Part shown: positions 8,959-21,022 of the stretch, piece by piece
Numbering within the stretch: the first letter of the stretch is position 1
Layout of the letters: each line of letters opens with the position of its first letter
From: Gaiellasilicea sp963765705
GTDB lineage: Bacteria > Actinomycetota > Thermoleophilia > Gaiellales > Gaiellaceae
Direction of reading: 5' to 3'
Assembly: GCA_963765705.1 (NCBI GenBank)
Contig: CAVXXJ010000004.1
Location: forward strand, 124,001-188,000
DNA length: 64,000 nt
The notes under the pieces: model-generated
What the model was told of the DNA's origin: nothing
Databases searched by the model: none
The model's input: the letters and a program-made list of their open reading frames with translations, nothing else
Translations under genes and position numbers: made by a program

Positions 8959-10116
8959 TCAGAGGATCTGACCGACCCTTGGTGCCTCTCCGTGAATGTC
9001 GTCATAGAAGACGGACTCACGGACTTGAAAGTTGGAAAGTCGCTGCACGGCTTCCGGGTCGAGCTCGACGCCGAGCCCCGGCGAACGGGGTACCTCGACG
9101 AGGCCGTCCGTCATCGCGAACGGCTCGGTGAGGACGTCGAGCTCCTGCAGCGGGTAGTGCGTGTCGCTCGCAAACGGGTAGTTGGACGACGAGGCGACGA
9201 CGTGGACGTTGCCGGCTGTGGCAACGCCAAGCTCTGCCCAGCTGCCGATCACGCACCACTTGCCGGCTGCGTCGGCGAGCGCGCCGATCTGATGGGCGCG
9301 CCGCAGCCCGCCCGCCTCCGACGGGTAGACGACGAGCACGTCGCAGGCATCCGCCTTGATCAGCTCGAGCACGGAGCGCAGGTCGGTGCAGGCCTCGTCC
9401 GCGGCGATCGGGACCGCGACGGAGCGGCGCACCTGCGCCAGGCCCTGCACGTCGAAGTCCGGCACCGGCTGCTCGACGTACTGGAGGTCGAAGCGCTCGA
9501 GGCCTCTGATCCACTTGATCGCGGCCGGGACGCTCCAGATCATGTTCGCGTCGATCCGGATCTTCACGTCCGGTCCGACGCGGTCGCGGATCGCCGCGAG
9601 CGTGTCGTGGTCCTGCTCGAAGTCGCGCCCGACCTTGAGCTTCAGCTCGGTGTAGCCGGCGTCGACGAACGCGCCCGCCTTCGTCGCGTTCGCCTCCGGC
9701 GTGTCGATGAAGAGGTAGCCGACGACCGCGACGCGGTCGCGGCAGAAGCCGCCGAGCAGCTCCGCGACCGGGACGCCGAGCGCCTTCCCCTTCAGGTCGA
9801 GCAGGGCCATCTCGACGCCGGCGATCGCGTACGCGCCGATCTGGCTCCAGTTGCGCGTGAACTCCTCCATGCGGTGCACGAGCCACTCGACGCGCAGCGG
9901 ATCCTGGCCGATCAGGAACTGCGCCAGCTCCGCGTCGATGATCGTCTGGATCGTCGGCAGCGTCGGTCCGGGCGCCTCGCCGACCCCGACGATCCCCTCG
10001 TCGGTGTGGATCAGGACGAGCAGTCCCGACGCCGAGTGCCTGGTGCCGCCGGGCCACACCAACGGCTCCCGCATGGGGGTCCGCACTGCAATTGTTTCGA
10101 TTTTGGCGATCCTCAC
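8959..10116 (-). CDS. Mandelate racemase/muconate lactonizing enzyme family protein
   Basis: Intact 385-residue enolase-superfamily enzyme; these abstract the proton alpha to a carboxylate to racemise, epimerise or dehydrate. Seen: a capping N-domain, LKLKVG with the KxK pair (Lys159, Lys161), metal ligands Asp189 (IRIDANMIW), Glu215 (YVEQP) and Asp240 (AADEA). The position normally holding the opposite catalytic Lys or His reads VVYPSEAGG (264-270), so the reaction is not the standard MLE or dipeptide-epimerase one. GTG start without a Shine-Dalgarno sequence, close to a -35/-10 promoter. First gene of the left arm of divergon A. Confidence 0.88.
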   Translation of the reverse strand: MRIAKIETIAVRTPMREPLVWPGGTRHSASGLLVLIHTDEGIVGVGEAPGPTLPTIQTIIDAELAQFLIGQDPLRVEWLVHRMEEFTRNWSQIGAYAIAGVEMALLDLKGKALGVPVAELLGGFCRDRVAVVGYLFIDTPEANATKAGAFVDAGYTELKLKVGRDFEQDHDTLAAIRDRVGPDVKIRIDANMIWSVPAAIKWIRGLERFDLQYVEQPVPDFDVQGLAQVRRSVAVPIAADEACTDLRSVLELIKADACDVLVVYPSEAGGLRRAHQIGALADAAGKWCVIGSWAELGVATAGNVHVVASSSNYPFASDTHYPLQELDVLTEPFAMTDGLVEVPRSPGLGVELDPEAVQRLSNFQVRESVFYDDIHGEAPRVGQIL

Positions 10117-10126
10117 CGAGATGGAT

Positions 10127-10176
10127 AGACTACGGCGCGCAGGCGCAGATTGTCAACCATTTTGAGATTGTCGACA
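10127..10176. promoter_or_regulatory. Divergon A promoter with GntR-type operator repeats
   Basis: Leftward promoter: TTGACA (complement of 10151-10156), 18-bp spacer, TAGTCT (complement of 10127-10132), 11 bases from the GTG of the enolase gene. Repeats: GATTGTC at 10148-10154 and again at 10166-10172, and the palindrome TGTCGACA at 10169-10176 touching the ATG of the GntR gene. The first repeat covers the -35 box, so the adjacent GntR regulator could repress both arms (inference). Confidence 0.55.
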
Positions 10177-10886
10177 TGACCATTCCCACCGAGCCCGACC
10201 TGGGCCCGCCGGTCGCAGGCCCGCTGTCGCCGTCGACGGCGGGACGAAGGCCGGCCCGCGTGGCCAGCAGGTGATCGAGACGCTCCGGACCGCGATCATC
10301 TCCGGCCGCTTCGAGCCCGGCGACCGCCTGATCGAGTCGGCGCTCTCGGCCGAGCTCGGCACGAGCCGCGGCCCCGTCCGCGAGGCGCTCCGCCAGCTCG
10401 AGAACGAGGGCCTCGTGATGTCCGTACCCCTACCGGGGTGCGGTCGTCGTCGGCGTGTCCGACGAGGAGGTCCACGAGGTGCTGATCCCGATCCGCCTGA
10501 CGCTCGAGCGCTACAGCTGGGCGCAGGCGGTCGAGCGAGATGACCGACGACGACTTCGCGGAGCTCGGGAAGCAGATCTGGCTGATGGAGCAGGCCGGGA
10601 AGGCGAACGACCTGCTGAAGCTGGTCGAGGCCGACCTCGGCTTCCACGAGATCGTGATCACCGCGTCCGGGCAGCAGCACACGGTGCAGATCTGGCGCAC
10701 GATCTGGCCGCGGATCCGCGCCTACTTCTATCGCTACGAGCGCTTTCGCAGCTTCGAGGAGACGGTCGAGGAGCATCGCGAGCTGCTCGCCGCGCTGCAG
10801 ACGCGCGACCCCGCGATCGTGCTGGACGCAGCTCAGCGCCACATCGACGTTCCCGCCCCGCCCGGCGCCCCGAAGGTGAAGCGGGT

Positions 10887-10890
<4 letters not shown>
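10176..10890 (+). CDS. GntR family regulator, FCD subfamily (frame broken)
   Basis: Local transcriptional regulator. Seen: an N-terminal winged helix (VIETLRTAIISGRFEPGDRL, SALSAELGTSRGPVREALRQ) and a C-terminal all-helical FCD effector domain (EADLGFHEIVITASGQQHTV, EEHRELLAALQTRDPAIVLD). FCD regulators usually bind the substrate or an intermediate of the pathway they control. Frame breaks near 10240, 10432 and 10542. The ATG at 10176 overlaps the operator palindrome. Its stop overlaps the start of the ABC ATPase gene (ATGA), so it is co-transcribed with the right arm. Confidence 0.88.
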
Positions 10891-12940
<2,050 letters not shown>

Positions 12941-12944
<4 letters not shown>

Positions 12945-14612
12945 GCCTGCAGGACGTCCGGCTGCTGCACGACCAGCGGGTGCCGATGCGCGACGGCGAT
13001 CACGCTCTCGGCCGACGTCTATCTGCCGCTGTCCGGCGGCCCGCACCCGACGATCTGCCAGTGGACGCCGTACGAGTCGACGCGCGAGCGCTTCGTCGGC
13101 TGGGGCGTCTGGTTCGCGCAGCGCGGCTACGCCGCCGTCGTCATGGACGTGCGCGGCCGCTACGAGTCGGAGGGCGAGTTCGAGGCCTGGAGCAAGGACG
13201 GCGTCGACGCTCACGACTCCCTCACCTGGGCGGCCGGCGAGGAGTGGTGCAACGGCAGGATCGGCACCTGGGGCCGCAGCTACGGCGCGCTCGTCCAGTG
13301 GCAGCTGATGCACGAGGGGCACCCGAACCTCGAGTGCATCGCGCCGCAGGTGATCCACGACGACTACTTCTGGGACGGCTACTGGACGGGCGGCGCCTTC
13401 CAGCTCGCGCTGACGCTCGGCGCCGCGGCGATCTGGACGAGCGCGATCAGCCTGGTCACCGGCCCGAGCGCGGGCGACCTGCTGCTGAACGACCGGCTCT
13501 GGCGCCACCTGCCGCTGATCGAGCTCGACGAGGTCGCGATCGGCCGCAAGGTCGGCTTCTGGCGCGAGTGGTGGGAGCACCAGGAGAACGACGCCTACTG
13601 GCACCAGTTCCACCACCGCCCCGACACGGTGACGGTGCCGATCTTCCAGCAGGGCGGCTGGTTCGATCCGTACTCCGGCTCGCACCTGCGCTAGTTCGCG
13701 GCGATCGGCGACCGCGTCCCGAACCGGGTGCTGATGGGGCCGTGGTCGCACGAGGAGGAGGTCGAGACCTTCCGCGGCGACGTCGACCTCTCCGCCGGCG
13801 TCACCGTGATCCGCGACCACGAGCTCGCCTTCTACGACCGCTACCTCCGCGACGAGGGGAACGACTGGGAGGAGCGCCCGCCGCTCGAGCTCTTCGTCCT
13901 CGGCCGGAACGAGTGGCGCGGCGAGAGCGAGTGGCCGCTGCCCGGAACCGAGTTCACGCCGTTCTTCCTGCGCAGCGGCGAGCGGCTCGACCGCGACGTG
14001 CCGCGCTCCGACGAGCCGGCCGACCGCTACGCGTACGACCCCGAGGATCCCGTGCCGACGATCGGCGGCGTCAACTCGGTGCTGACGATGACGCAGGGCG
14101 CCGCGGTGCCGATCCGCCCCGGCCCCTGGGACCAGCGCGAGCTCGAGGCCCGCGCCGACGTGCTCTCGTACACGAGCGACGAGCTCGACGAGCGACCTCG
14201 AGGTGATCGGCCCGGTCGAGATGGTGCTCTTCGCCGCGTCGAGCGCGAAGGACACCGACTTCTTCGTCCGCGTCTGCGACGTCTATCCGGACGGCCGCTC
14301 GATCTTCCTCACCGAGGGGATCATCCGCGCGCGCTACCGGAACTCGCACGAGGGCGACAGCACCGAGCTGCTCGAGCCGGGCGAGGTCGCCGAGTACCGG
14401 ATCCGCTGCTATCCGATGGCGAACGTCTTCGAGCGCGGGCCATCGGATCCGCGCTCGACGTGACGAGCTCGAGCTTCCCGCGCTTCAGCCGCAACCTGAA
14501 CAACGGCGAGGACGTCGGGACGAGCACCCGGATCGAGGTCGCGCAGCAGACCGTGCTGCACACCGACGTCTACCCCTCGCACGTCCTCCTGCCGGTCGTG
14601 CCGAGCTCGTGA
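12941..14612 (+). CDS. CocE/NonD family (X-Pro dipeptidyl-peptidase-like) hydrolase (frame broken)
   Basis: Alpha/beta-hydrolase of the PepX/CocE group, which cleave X-Pro dipeptides, esters or acylated amides with a Ser-Asp-His triad. Seen: VPMRDG start, FAQRGYAAVVMDVRGRYESE, nucleophile loop GTWGRSYGALVQ, FQQGGWFDPYSG with the aspartate, MGPWSHEEE with the histidine, and a C-terminal jelly-roll (LDVTSSSFPRFSRNLN). Defects: indels near 13003, 14193 and 14445, plus an in-frame TAG at 13692-13694 between the Asp and His motifs with the same frame on either side. The GTG start overlaps the ATPase stop. A paralogue lies in divergon B (41270). Confidence 0.85.
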
Positions 14613-15621
14613 GAGCCGACGAGATGCCGTCGATCGCGGTGGAGCGCGGCTCGCGGGCACGGACGTGCTGCCGCTGAAGGGAACGCTCGCGGCGCCGCTG
14701 CCGGAGCACGTCCGCGAGGCAGTGCTCGCAGCGATCGACGAGCACACGGTGACGCCGCCAAGCCGCGGCCACGTCGCGCTGCGCGAGGCGATCGCCCGCA
14801 GCCTGCCCGCGCCCGCCGACCCGGAGCGCGGGATCCTGGTCACGAACGGCGCCATGCACGCGCTCAGCCTCACCTTCCGCGCCCTGCTCGAGCCCGGCGA
14901 CGAGGTGATCGTGCCGACCCCGTGCTACTTCTTCGCCGGCCTGATCGAGCGGGCGGGCGGCGTCTTCGTCCCGGTGCCGAGCTGGGATCCCGAGGCGATC
15001 AGCGAGCGGTGACCCCGCGCTCGCGCGCTCTCGTCGCTGACGAACCCGAACAACCCCGACGGCCATCTGCCGTCGCGGGCCGAGATCGACGCAGCTGCTC
15101 GCGCTCGCCGCCCGCCACGGCCTGACGGTGATCACCGACGAGGCGTACGAGCGCTGCATCCACGACGGCGAGCTCGCCTCCGCCTGGGGTGCGCCGAACG
15201 TGATCCTGATCCGCAGCCTCGGCAAGAGCCTCGCGATGCCGGCCTGGCGGATCGGCTTCGTCGCCGCCGAGCCGGCGGTGATCGACGCGCTGCCTGCGCG
15301 AGCTCGAGTGGGACGTGATCCGCGTCGGCCACGTCGCCCAGCGCGCCGCAACCGCGGCGCTCGACGGCCCGCAGGGCTGGCTCGACGAGGTTGCGCAGGG
15401 CTACCGCCGCGACCGCGACGCAGCCCACGCGATGATCGTCGAGCATCCGATCCTGAGCGCCCCGCTCCCGGCCGCGACGCCGTTTCTCTGGCTCGAGCTC
15501 GGCGAGCTCTCGTCGGAGGACCTCATCGCCGAGGGTCTTCCCGGTCGTCGACGGCGCCGCCTTCGGCACCCCCGGCTACGCGCGGCTGCCCTTCGGAGGC
15601 TTTGCGAAGCTCCGTGGCTGA
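14609..15621 (+). CDS. Class I/II PLP aminotransferase (frame broken)
   Basis: Fold-type I aminotransferase. Seen in successive frames: PLKGTLAAPLPEHVREAVLA, VLAAIDEHTVTPPSRGHVALR, GILVTNGAMHALSLTFRALL, TNPNNPDGHLP, VITDEAYERCIHD with the PLP aspartate, LIRSLGKSLAMPAWRIGFVA with the Schiff-base lysine, and a C-terminus GYARLPFGGFAK. At least six indels (near 14652, 15009, 15040, 15095, 15297 and 15540). GTG start overlaps the CocE-like stop; its stop overlaps the HyuA start by 8 bases. Probably removes the amino group of the liberated amino acid (inference). Confidence 0.82.
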
Positions 15622-17710
15622 CGACTACCGGATCGGCGTCGACATCGGCGGCACGTTCACCGACGTCGTCCTGCTGGGCTCCGAGGGAACCCTGCGGACG
15701 AAGAAGGTGCTGTCGACGCCCGACGACTACGCCCGCGGCGTCGTCCAGGGCATCCTCGAGCTGCTGCAGGAGTCCGGGGCGTCGAGCCGGCGAGCGTGAC
15801 CAAGGTCGTCCACGCGACCACGGTCGCCTCGAACGCGGTGCTCGAAGGGAAGGGATCGAGCTGCTGCCTGCTGACGACCGCCGGCTTCCGCGACGTGCTC
15901 GAGCTGCGGCGGCTGCGGATCCCGGTCATGTACGAGCTCCAGTACGAGAAGCCACGGCCGCTCGTCCCGCGCCGGCTGCGCTACGAGATTCCCGAGCGAA
16001 CCGGCCCCCGAGGCGAGGAGTGGGTCGCCGCTGGACGAGCAGGCGGTGCGGGAGGCGGCGGAGCAGGCGCGTGCAGAGGGCGTCAGTCGTCGGTCGCGAT
16101 CAGCTTCCTGCACGCCTACGCGAACCCCGACCACGAGCGCCGCGCCGCCGAGATCGTCCGCGAGGTCGTCGGCGACGACGTCTACATCACCTGCTCCTCC
16201 GAGATCCTCGCCGAGATCCGCGAGTACGAGCGCACGAGCACCGCCGTCGTGAACGCGTACGTCGGCCCTGTCGTCCAGCGCTACATCCGCTCGCTCGAGT
16301 CGAGCCTGGCCGAGGCCGGGATCTCGGCGCCGCTCCAGATCATGCAGTCGAGCGGCGGCGTCATGAGCGCCGAGGCCGCGATCCGGAAGCCTGCGCACCT
16401 GGTCGAGTCGGGGCCGGCGGCCGGCGTCGTCGCCTGCGCCTTCCTCGCGCGCGCGGCCGGGATCCCGAACGTGATCTCGCTCGACATGGGCGGGACGACG
16501 GCGAAGGCCGCGATTCTCGAGGACGGCCAGCCGGTGAAGACGTCGGAGTACGAGGTCGGCGCCGGGATCAACCTCAGCAGCCGCTTGATCAAGGGCGGCG
16601 GCTACGCGATCCGGCTCCCGTTCATCGACCTCTCCGAGATCGGCGCGGGCGGCGGCAGCCTCGTCTCGGTGGACGAGTTCGGGATGCTCCACGTCGGCCC
16701 CGAGAGCGCGGGCGCCGACCCGGGCCCGGCCTGCTACGGGCTCGGCGGCGACGAGCCGACGCTGACGGACGCCCTCGTCGTGCTCGGCTACCTGAACCCC
16801 GAGTACCTGACGGGCGGCGCGGTCGCGATCGACGCCGAAGCGGCAGCTGCGGGCCGTCGAGTCGGTGGCGGAGCCGCTCGGCAAGGACGCGATCGAGGCC
16901 GCCTACGGCGTCTTCCAGCTCGCGGTGGCGACGATGACGAGAGCGGTCAAGGCCGTCTCGACCTACCGCGGCCGCGATCCGCGCGAGTTCGTGCTCTGCG
17001 GCTTCGGCGGCAACGGGCCGGTGGTGGCCGTCGCGATCGCCCGCGCGCTGCAGATGCGCCGCGTGCTCGTGCCGCTCGCGCCCGGCGTCTTCAGCGCCGC
17101 CGGCCTGCTCCTGTCGGAGATCGAGCACGAGTTCGTGCGCACGCTGCTGGCCCGCGGCGGCGGGCGCCTCGTCGGAGGTGCTGCACGCCGGCTACCGCGA
17201 GCTCGAGGCCGAGGCCGAGCTCGCGCTGGTCGCCGAAGGCGTCTCCCGCGAGGCGATCGCGATCTCCCGCTTCGCCGACATCCGCTACGCCGGACAGGCC
17301 TACGAGCTGACGATGCCCGTCGCCGCCGGCGCTCCCGACCTCGGCCGGATCGCGGCCGACTTCAACGCCGAGCACCACCGCACCTACGGGCACGCCTCCG
17401 CGGACGCGCCGATCGACATCGTCAACCTGAAGCTGACCGCCCGCGCGTCCGGGAACGGCGACGCGCCGTACGACCCGCGCGCGGGACTTTGTGTTTCTGA
17501 AACACAAGCGGCGACGCGGCGCGCCTACTTCGGGCCCGAGCACGGCTCGCTCGACGTCGCCGGTGATCTCGCGCGCGGCGCTGCTCGACTCGCCGCCGCG
17601 GGAGGGGCCGCTGATCGTCGAGGAGTACGACGCGACCTGCGTCGTCCCGCCGGGCTGCCGGGTGACGCTCGACTCGCTCGGGAACATCGACATCGTCACT
17701 CGACTCATGA
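15614..17710 (+). CDS. hyuA: Hydantoinase/5-oxoprolinase subunit A (HyuA), copy 1 (frame broken)
   Basis: ATP-dependent cyclic-amide hydrolase or acetone-carboxylase-type alpha subunit, acting with HyuB. Seen: phosphate-binding VDIGGTFTDVVLLG, VVHATTVASNAVLEGKG, QIMQSSGGVMSAEAA, SLDMGGTTAKAA, IGAGGGSLVSVDEFG, SAGADPGPACYG and GPLIVEEYDATCVVPPG. Indels near 15780, 16020, 16070, 16845, 17165 and 17565. The last segment runs without a stop into HyuB; the natural end is probably the TGA at 17708-17710, overlapping the HyuB ATG. A perfect palindrome lies inside the gene at 17489-17507, in a linker. Hydantoin, oxoproline or a related lactam are candidate substrates. Confidence 0.85.
17489..17507. 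repeat. Palindrome TTGTGTTTC-T-GAAACACAA inside hyuA
   Basis: Perfect 9-bp arms around one central base, in the linker before the C-terminal segment of HyuA copy 1. Its AT-rich composition contrasts with the surrounding very GC-rich code. It shares the TTGTGTT/AACACAA arm with two palindromes at 45240-45254 and 45295-45317 beside another hyu pair. Confidence 0.7.
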
Positions 17711-19401
17711 AGGTCGATCCCGTCACGCTGGAGGTGATCAAGAACGCGCTCGCGTCGGTGGCCGACGAGATGGCGCTCGTAGTGATGCGCAGCGCCTACT
17801 CGCCCGTCGTCCGCGACACGATGGACTACTCGACGGCGCTCTGCGACCGCGACGGCGAGCTGGTCGCGCAGGGACTGACCCTCGCCGTCCAGCTCGGGAC
17901 CTTCCCGACGATCATGCGGCACGTTCGCGAGCACTTCGGCGAGGACATCGAGCCGGGCGACGTCTTCCTCGCCAACGACCCGTACGGCTTCGGCGGCCAG
18001 CACCTGCCGGACCTCTACGTGATCCAGCCGATCTTCCACGCCGGCGAGCTCGAGGGGTACGCCGCGACGATGGCGCACCACGTCGACGTCGGCGGCCTCA
18101 CGCCCGGGTCGATCGCCGTGCACGCGACCGAGATCTTCCAGGAAGGGCTGCGGCTGCCGTTGCTCAAGCTCTACGAGGCGGGCCGCGAGAACACGAGCGT
18201 GATCCGGATCATCGAGAAGAACACGCGCCAGCCGATCGAGGTGATCGGCGACCTGCGCGCCCAGATCGCCGCCTGCCGCGCGGGCGAGCGCGGCCTGATC
18301 GAGATCCTCGAGCGGTACGGCACGCTCGAGAGCCGCCGCTACATGGACGAGCTGCAGGTGCTGAGCGAGCGCCTGATGCGCGCCGAGCTCGCGGCGCTGC
18401 CCGGACGGCGTCTACGCGTTCGAGGACTTCATCGACGGCTTCGGCGACGAGCCGGAGCCGCTGCGGATCGCGGTCGAGCTGACCGTGCGGGGCGACGAGG
18501 TGTGGGTCGACCTCGACGGGACGGCGCCGCAGGTGGCGGCGGGGCTCAACTGCCCGGTCGGGATGGTCAACGCCGGCGTCTACTGCGCGTTCCGCGGCAT
18601 CGCCGGCCGCGAGATCCCGAACGCCGGCGGCTACATGCGGCCGATCCACATCAACGCGCCGGTCGGGACGATCGTCAACCCGGTGCTGCCGGCGGCCTGC
18701 GGCGCGCGTGGCGTCGTCGGCTACCGCGTCTACGACGCCGTCATGGGCGCGCTCGCCGCAGGTCGTGCCCGGACAAGGTCGTCGCGCCGGGAGAGGGCGG
18801 GCCGACGCTGATCGCGATCGGCGGCTACCAGGACGGGAGCCCGTTCGTCCTCACCGAGGTGCTCGTCGGCTGCTGGGGCGCCCGGGCGGGCCGCGACGGC
18901 CTCGAGGGCGTGTCGAACCCGCTCGCCAACCTGTCGAACCAGCCGGTCGAGCTCGTCGAGAGCGACCTGCCGCTGCGGGTGCACGGCTACGGGCTCGTCG
19001 CCGACTCGGGCGGTCCCGGGTCGCTTCCGCGGCGGCCTCGCCTACGAGCGCTCGTACGAGCTGCTGGCCGACGAGGCGGTGCTGACGGTGCGCTCCGACC
19101 GGCGCGCACATCCGCCTTACGGCATCGAGGTGGCGAGGCAGGCGCGCCGTCGTCGAACACGATCCGCTCGGCCGGCGGCGATCGCGCCATCCCGACCGAT
19201 GCCGATGGAAGCCCTGCAGCTGCGCCGGGGCGACGTCTTCCACCACGTCTCCGCAGGCGGAGGCGGCAGCGGCTCGCCGTTCGAGCGCGATCCGGCGCTC
19301 GTGCTCGAGGACGTCCTCGACGGGAAGGTGAGCGTCGAGGCTGCCCGGGAGCGCTACGGCGTCGTGGTCGAGGACGGCAAGGCGACCCGCCGCAGCAGTG
19401 A
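17707..19401 (+). CDS. hyuB: Hydantoinase/5-oxoprolinase subunit B (HyuB), copy 1 (frame broken)
   Basis: Partner of HyuA copy 1; HyuB subunits carry the catalytic site of ATP-dependent cyclic-amide hydrolases. Seen: VDPVTLEVIKNALASVADEM start, MDYSTALCDRDGELVAQGLT, VFLANDPYGFGGQHLPDLYV, MAHHVDVGGLTPGSI, EIFQEGLRLP, VNAGVYCAFRGIAG and a C-terminal HHVSAGGGGSGSPFERD. Indels near 18403, 18765, 19020, 19135 and close to the end. The GTG of the following D-aminoacylase overlaps the stop. Related to HyuB copy 4 (49838) more closely than to copies 2 and 3, judging by its start and SAVHATEIFQEG-type motifs. Confidence 0.85.
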   Translation: MKVDPVTLEVIKNALASVADEMALVVMRSAYSPVVRDTMDYSTALCDRDGELVAQGLTLAVQLGTFPTIMRHVREHFGEDIEPGDVFLANDPYGFGGQHLPDLYVIQPIFHAGELEGYAATMAHHVDVGGLTPGSIAVHATEIFQEGLRLPLLKLYEAGRENTSVIRIIEKNTRQPIEVIGDLRAQIAACRAGERGLIEILERYGTLESRRYMDELQVLSERLMRAELAALPGRRLRVRGLHRRLRRRAGAAADRGRADRAGRRGVGRPRRDGAAGGGGAQLPGRDGQRRRLLRVPRHRRPRDPERRRLHAADPHQRAGRDDRQPGAAGGLRRAWRRRLPRLRRRHGRARRRSCPDKVVAPGEGGPTLIAIGGYQDGSPFVLTEVLVGCWGARAGRDGLEGVSNPLANLSNQPVELVESDLPLRVHGYGLVADSGGPGSLPRRPRLRALVRAAGRRGGADGALRPARTSALRHRGGEAGAPSSNTIRSAGGDRAIPTDADGSPAAAPGRRLPPRLRRRRRQRLAVRARSGARARGRPRREGERRGCPGALRRRGRGRQGDPPQQ

Positions 19402-20954
19402 GCTTCGACGTCGTCATTCGCGGCGGCACTGGTCTACGACGGCACGGGCGCGGAGGGCCGCATTGCCGACGTCGGCGTCAAGGACGGCCGCATCGCCGCG
19501 ATCGGCTCGCTCGCGCCGAACGGGCACGAGCTCGACGCCGCCGGGCCTGGCCGTCGCGCCGGGCTTCATCGACATCCACAGCCACTCCGACTACACGCTG
19601 CTGATGGATCCGCGTGCGGTCAGCGCGATCCACCAGGGCGTCACGACCGAGGTCGTCGGCAACTGCGGCTTCGGCTGCTTCCCGATCCGCGATCCGCAGC
19701 AGGCACGCCGCGCGATCTACGGCTACTCCGACGACCTTCCGATCACTGGAGCTCGGCCGGCGAGTACTTCGACGGAGCTCGAGGCCGCCCGGCCCGCCGT
19801 CAACGTGCTCAGCCTCGTCCCGAACGGGCAGCTGCGGCTGGCGACGCTCGGCCTCGCCGACCGGCCGGCCGACGCCGCCGAGCTGGCCGAGATGCAGGTG
19901 CTGCTGCGCGAGTCGCTCGACCACGGCGCCTGGGGCTACTCGACCGGTCTCGAGTACGCGCAGGAGCAGGCGGCGAGCGAGGACGAGCTGACGGCGCTGG
20001 CGCGGCAGGCGCCCTTCTACGCGACGCACACGCGCAAGCGCGACGAGGGCGCCGCCGACGCGGTCGCCGAGGCGATCCGCACCGGCGCGAACGCCGAGGT
20101 GCGGCTGCAGGTCTCGCACCTCGTCCCGCGGAACGGGATCGAGGAGAGCCGCCGCTGCATCGAGCTCGTCGACGCCGCACGCGACCGGGGTCAGGACGTC
20201 GCGTTCGACATGCACACGCGCACCTTCGGGCTGACGAACCTCTACGCGGCGCTGCCCGCCTGGGCACTCGGCGCCGAGCCGGGCGAGCTCGCGGCGATCC
20301 TGCGCGACCCGGCGAAGCGCGACGAGATGCGGCCGCACCGCTCGATCCTGAGCGCCGGCAACGACTGGTCACGTGTTGTCCTGCTCGACAACGAGATCTG
20401 GCCGGAGCACAGCCGCCGCGACTTCGCCTCGATCGCCGCCGACCGCAGGCAGGAGCCGCTCGACGCGGTCTACGACCTGCTGCTCGAGGGCCGCGACGAG
20501 CTGCACAAGCTGATGGTGATCATCCACGCCTACTCCGAGGATCAGCAGCGCGAGGCGTTCGCGCACAAGCTCTGCGTACCCGGCTCCGACGCGACCACCC
20601 TGGCGCCGAACGGCAAGCTCGCGGAGTCGTTCTTCCACGGGGCGTACACGTGGGCGGCGTGGTTCTGGCGGTTCATGGTGCGCGACGAGCGGCTGCTGAC
20701 GCCGGAGGACGCCGTCTTCCGGCTGACGGGCCAGCCCGCCGAGCGGATCGGCCTGTCCGACCGCGGCGTCCTTCGCGAGGGCGCGCGCGCCGACGTCGCC
20801 GTCTTCGACCCGCCAGCTGTTCGCCGAGCGCGGGACGGTCTTCGAGCCGAACCTGCTCGCCGAAGGCATGCGGCACGTGCTCGTGAACGGCGTGCCGACG
20901 CTGCGCGACGGCGAGCTGACCGGCGAGCGTGCCGGCATGGTGCTGCGCCGCTGA
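19398..20954 (+). CDS. D-aminoacylase / N-acyl-D-amino-acid deacylase family, copy 2 (frame broken)
   Basis: Paralogue of the enzyme at 3756-5361, predicted to hydrolyse N-acyl-D-amino acids or N-acyl-D-peptides. Seen: MSFDVVIRGG, APGFIDIHSHSDYTLLMDP metal loop, VTTEVVGNCGFGCFPI, GAWGYSTGLEYAQEQAA, ATHTRKRDEGAADAVAE, LQVSHLVPRNGIEESRR and the C-terminal LREGARADVAVFDP. Indels near 19427, 19547, 19745, 19780 and 20813; the end is read from VLVNGVPTLRDGELTGERAG. Last gene of the right arm of divergon A. Having a D-aminoacylase at the end of each arm points to an acylated D-amino-acid substrate (inference). Confidence 0.87.
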
Positions 20955-20970
20955 TTTGAGCTGGCGCCCC

Positions 20971-21000
20971 GGAGGCGAGATTCGAAATACTGGCGCCTCC
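20971..21000 (+). terminator. Possible weak terminator hairpin
   Basis: GGAGGCG (20971-20977) pairs with CGCCTCC (20994-21000) across a 16-base loop, between the end of divergon A and the M64-like protease gene. There is no U-run, so this is only a candidate end of the right-arm transcript. Confidence 0.25.
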
Positions 21001-21022
21001 AGTCGGCGATCGAGGAGGAGAG

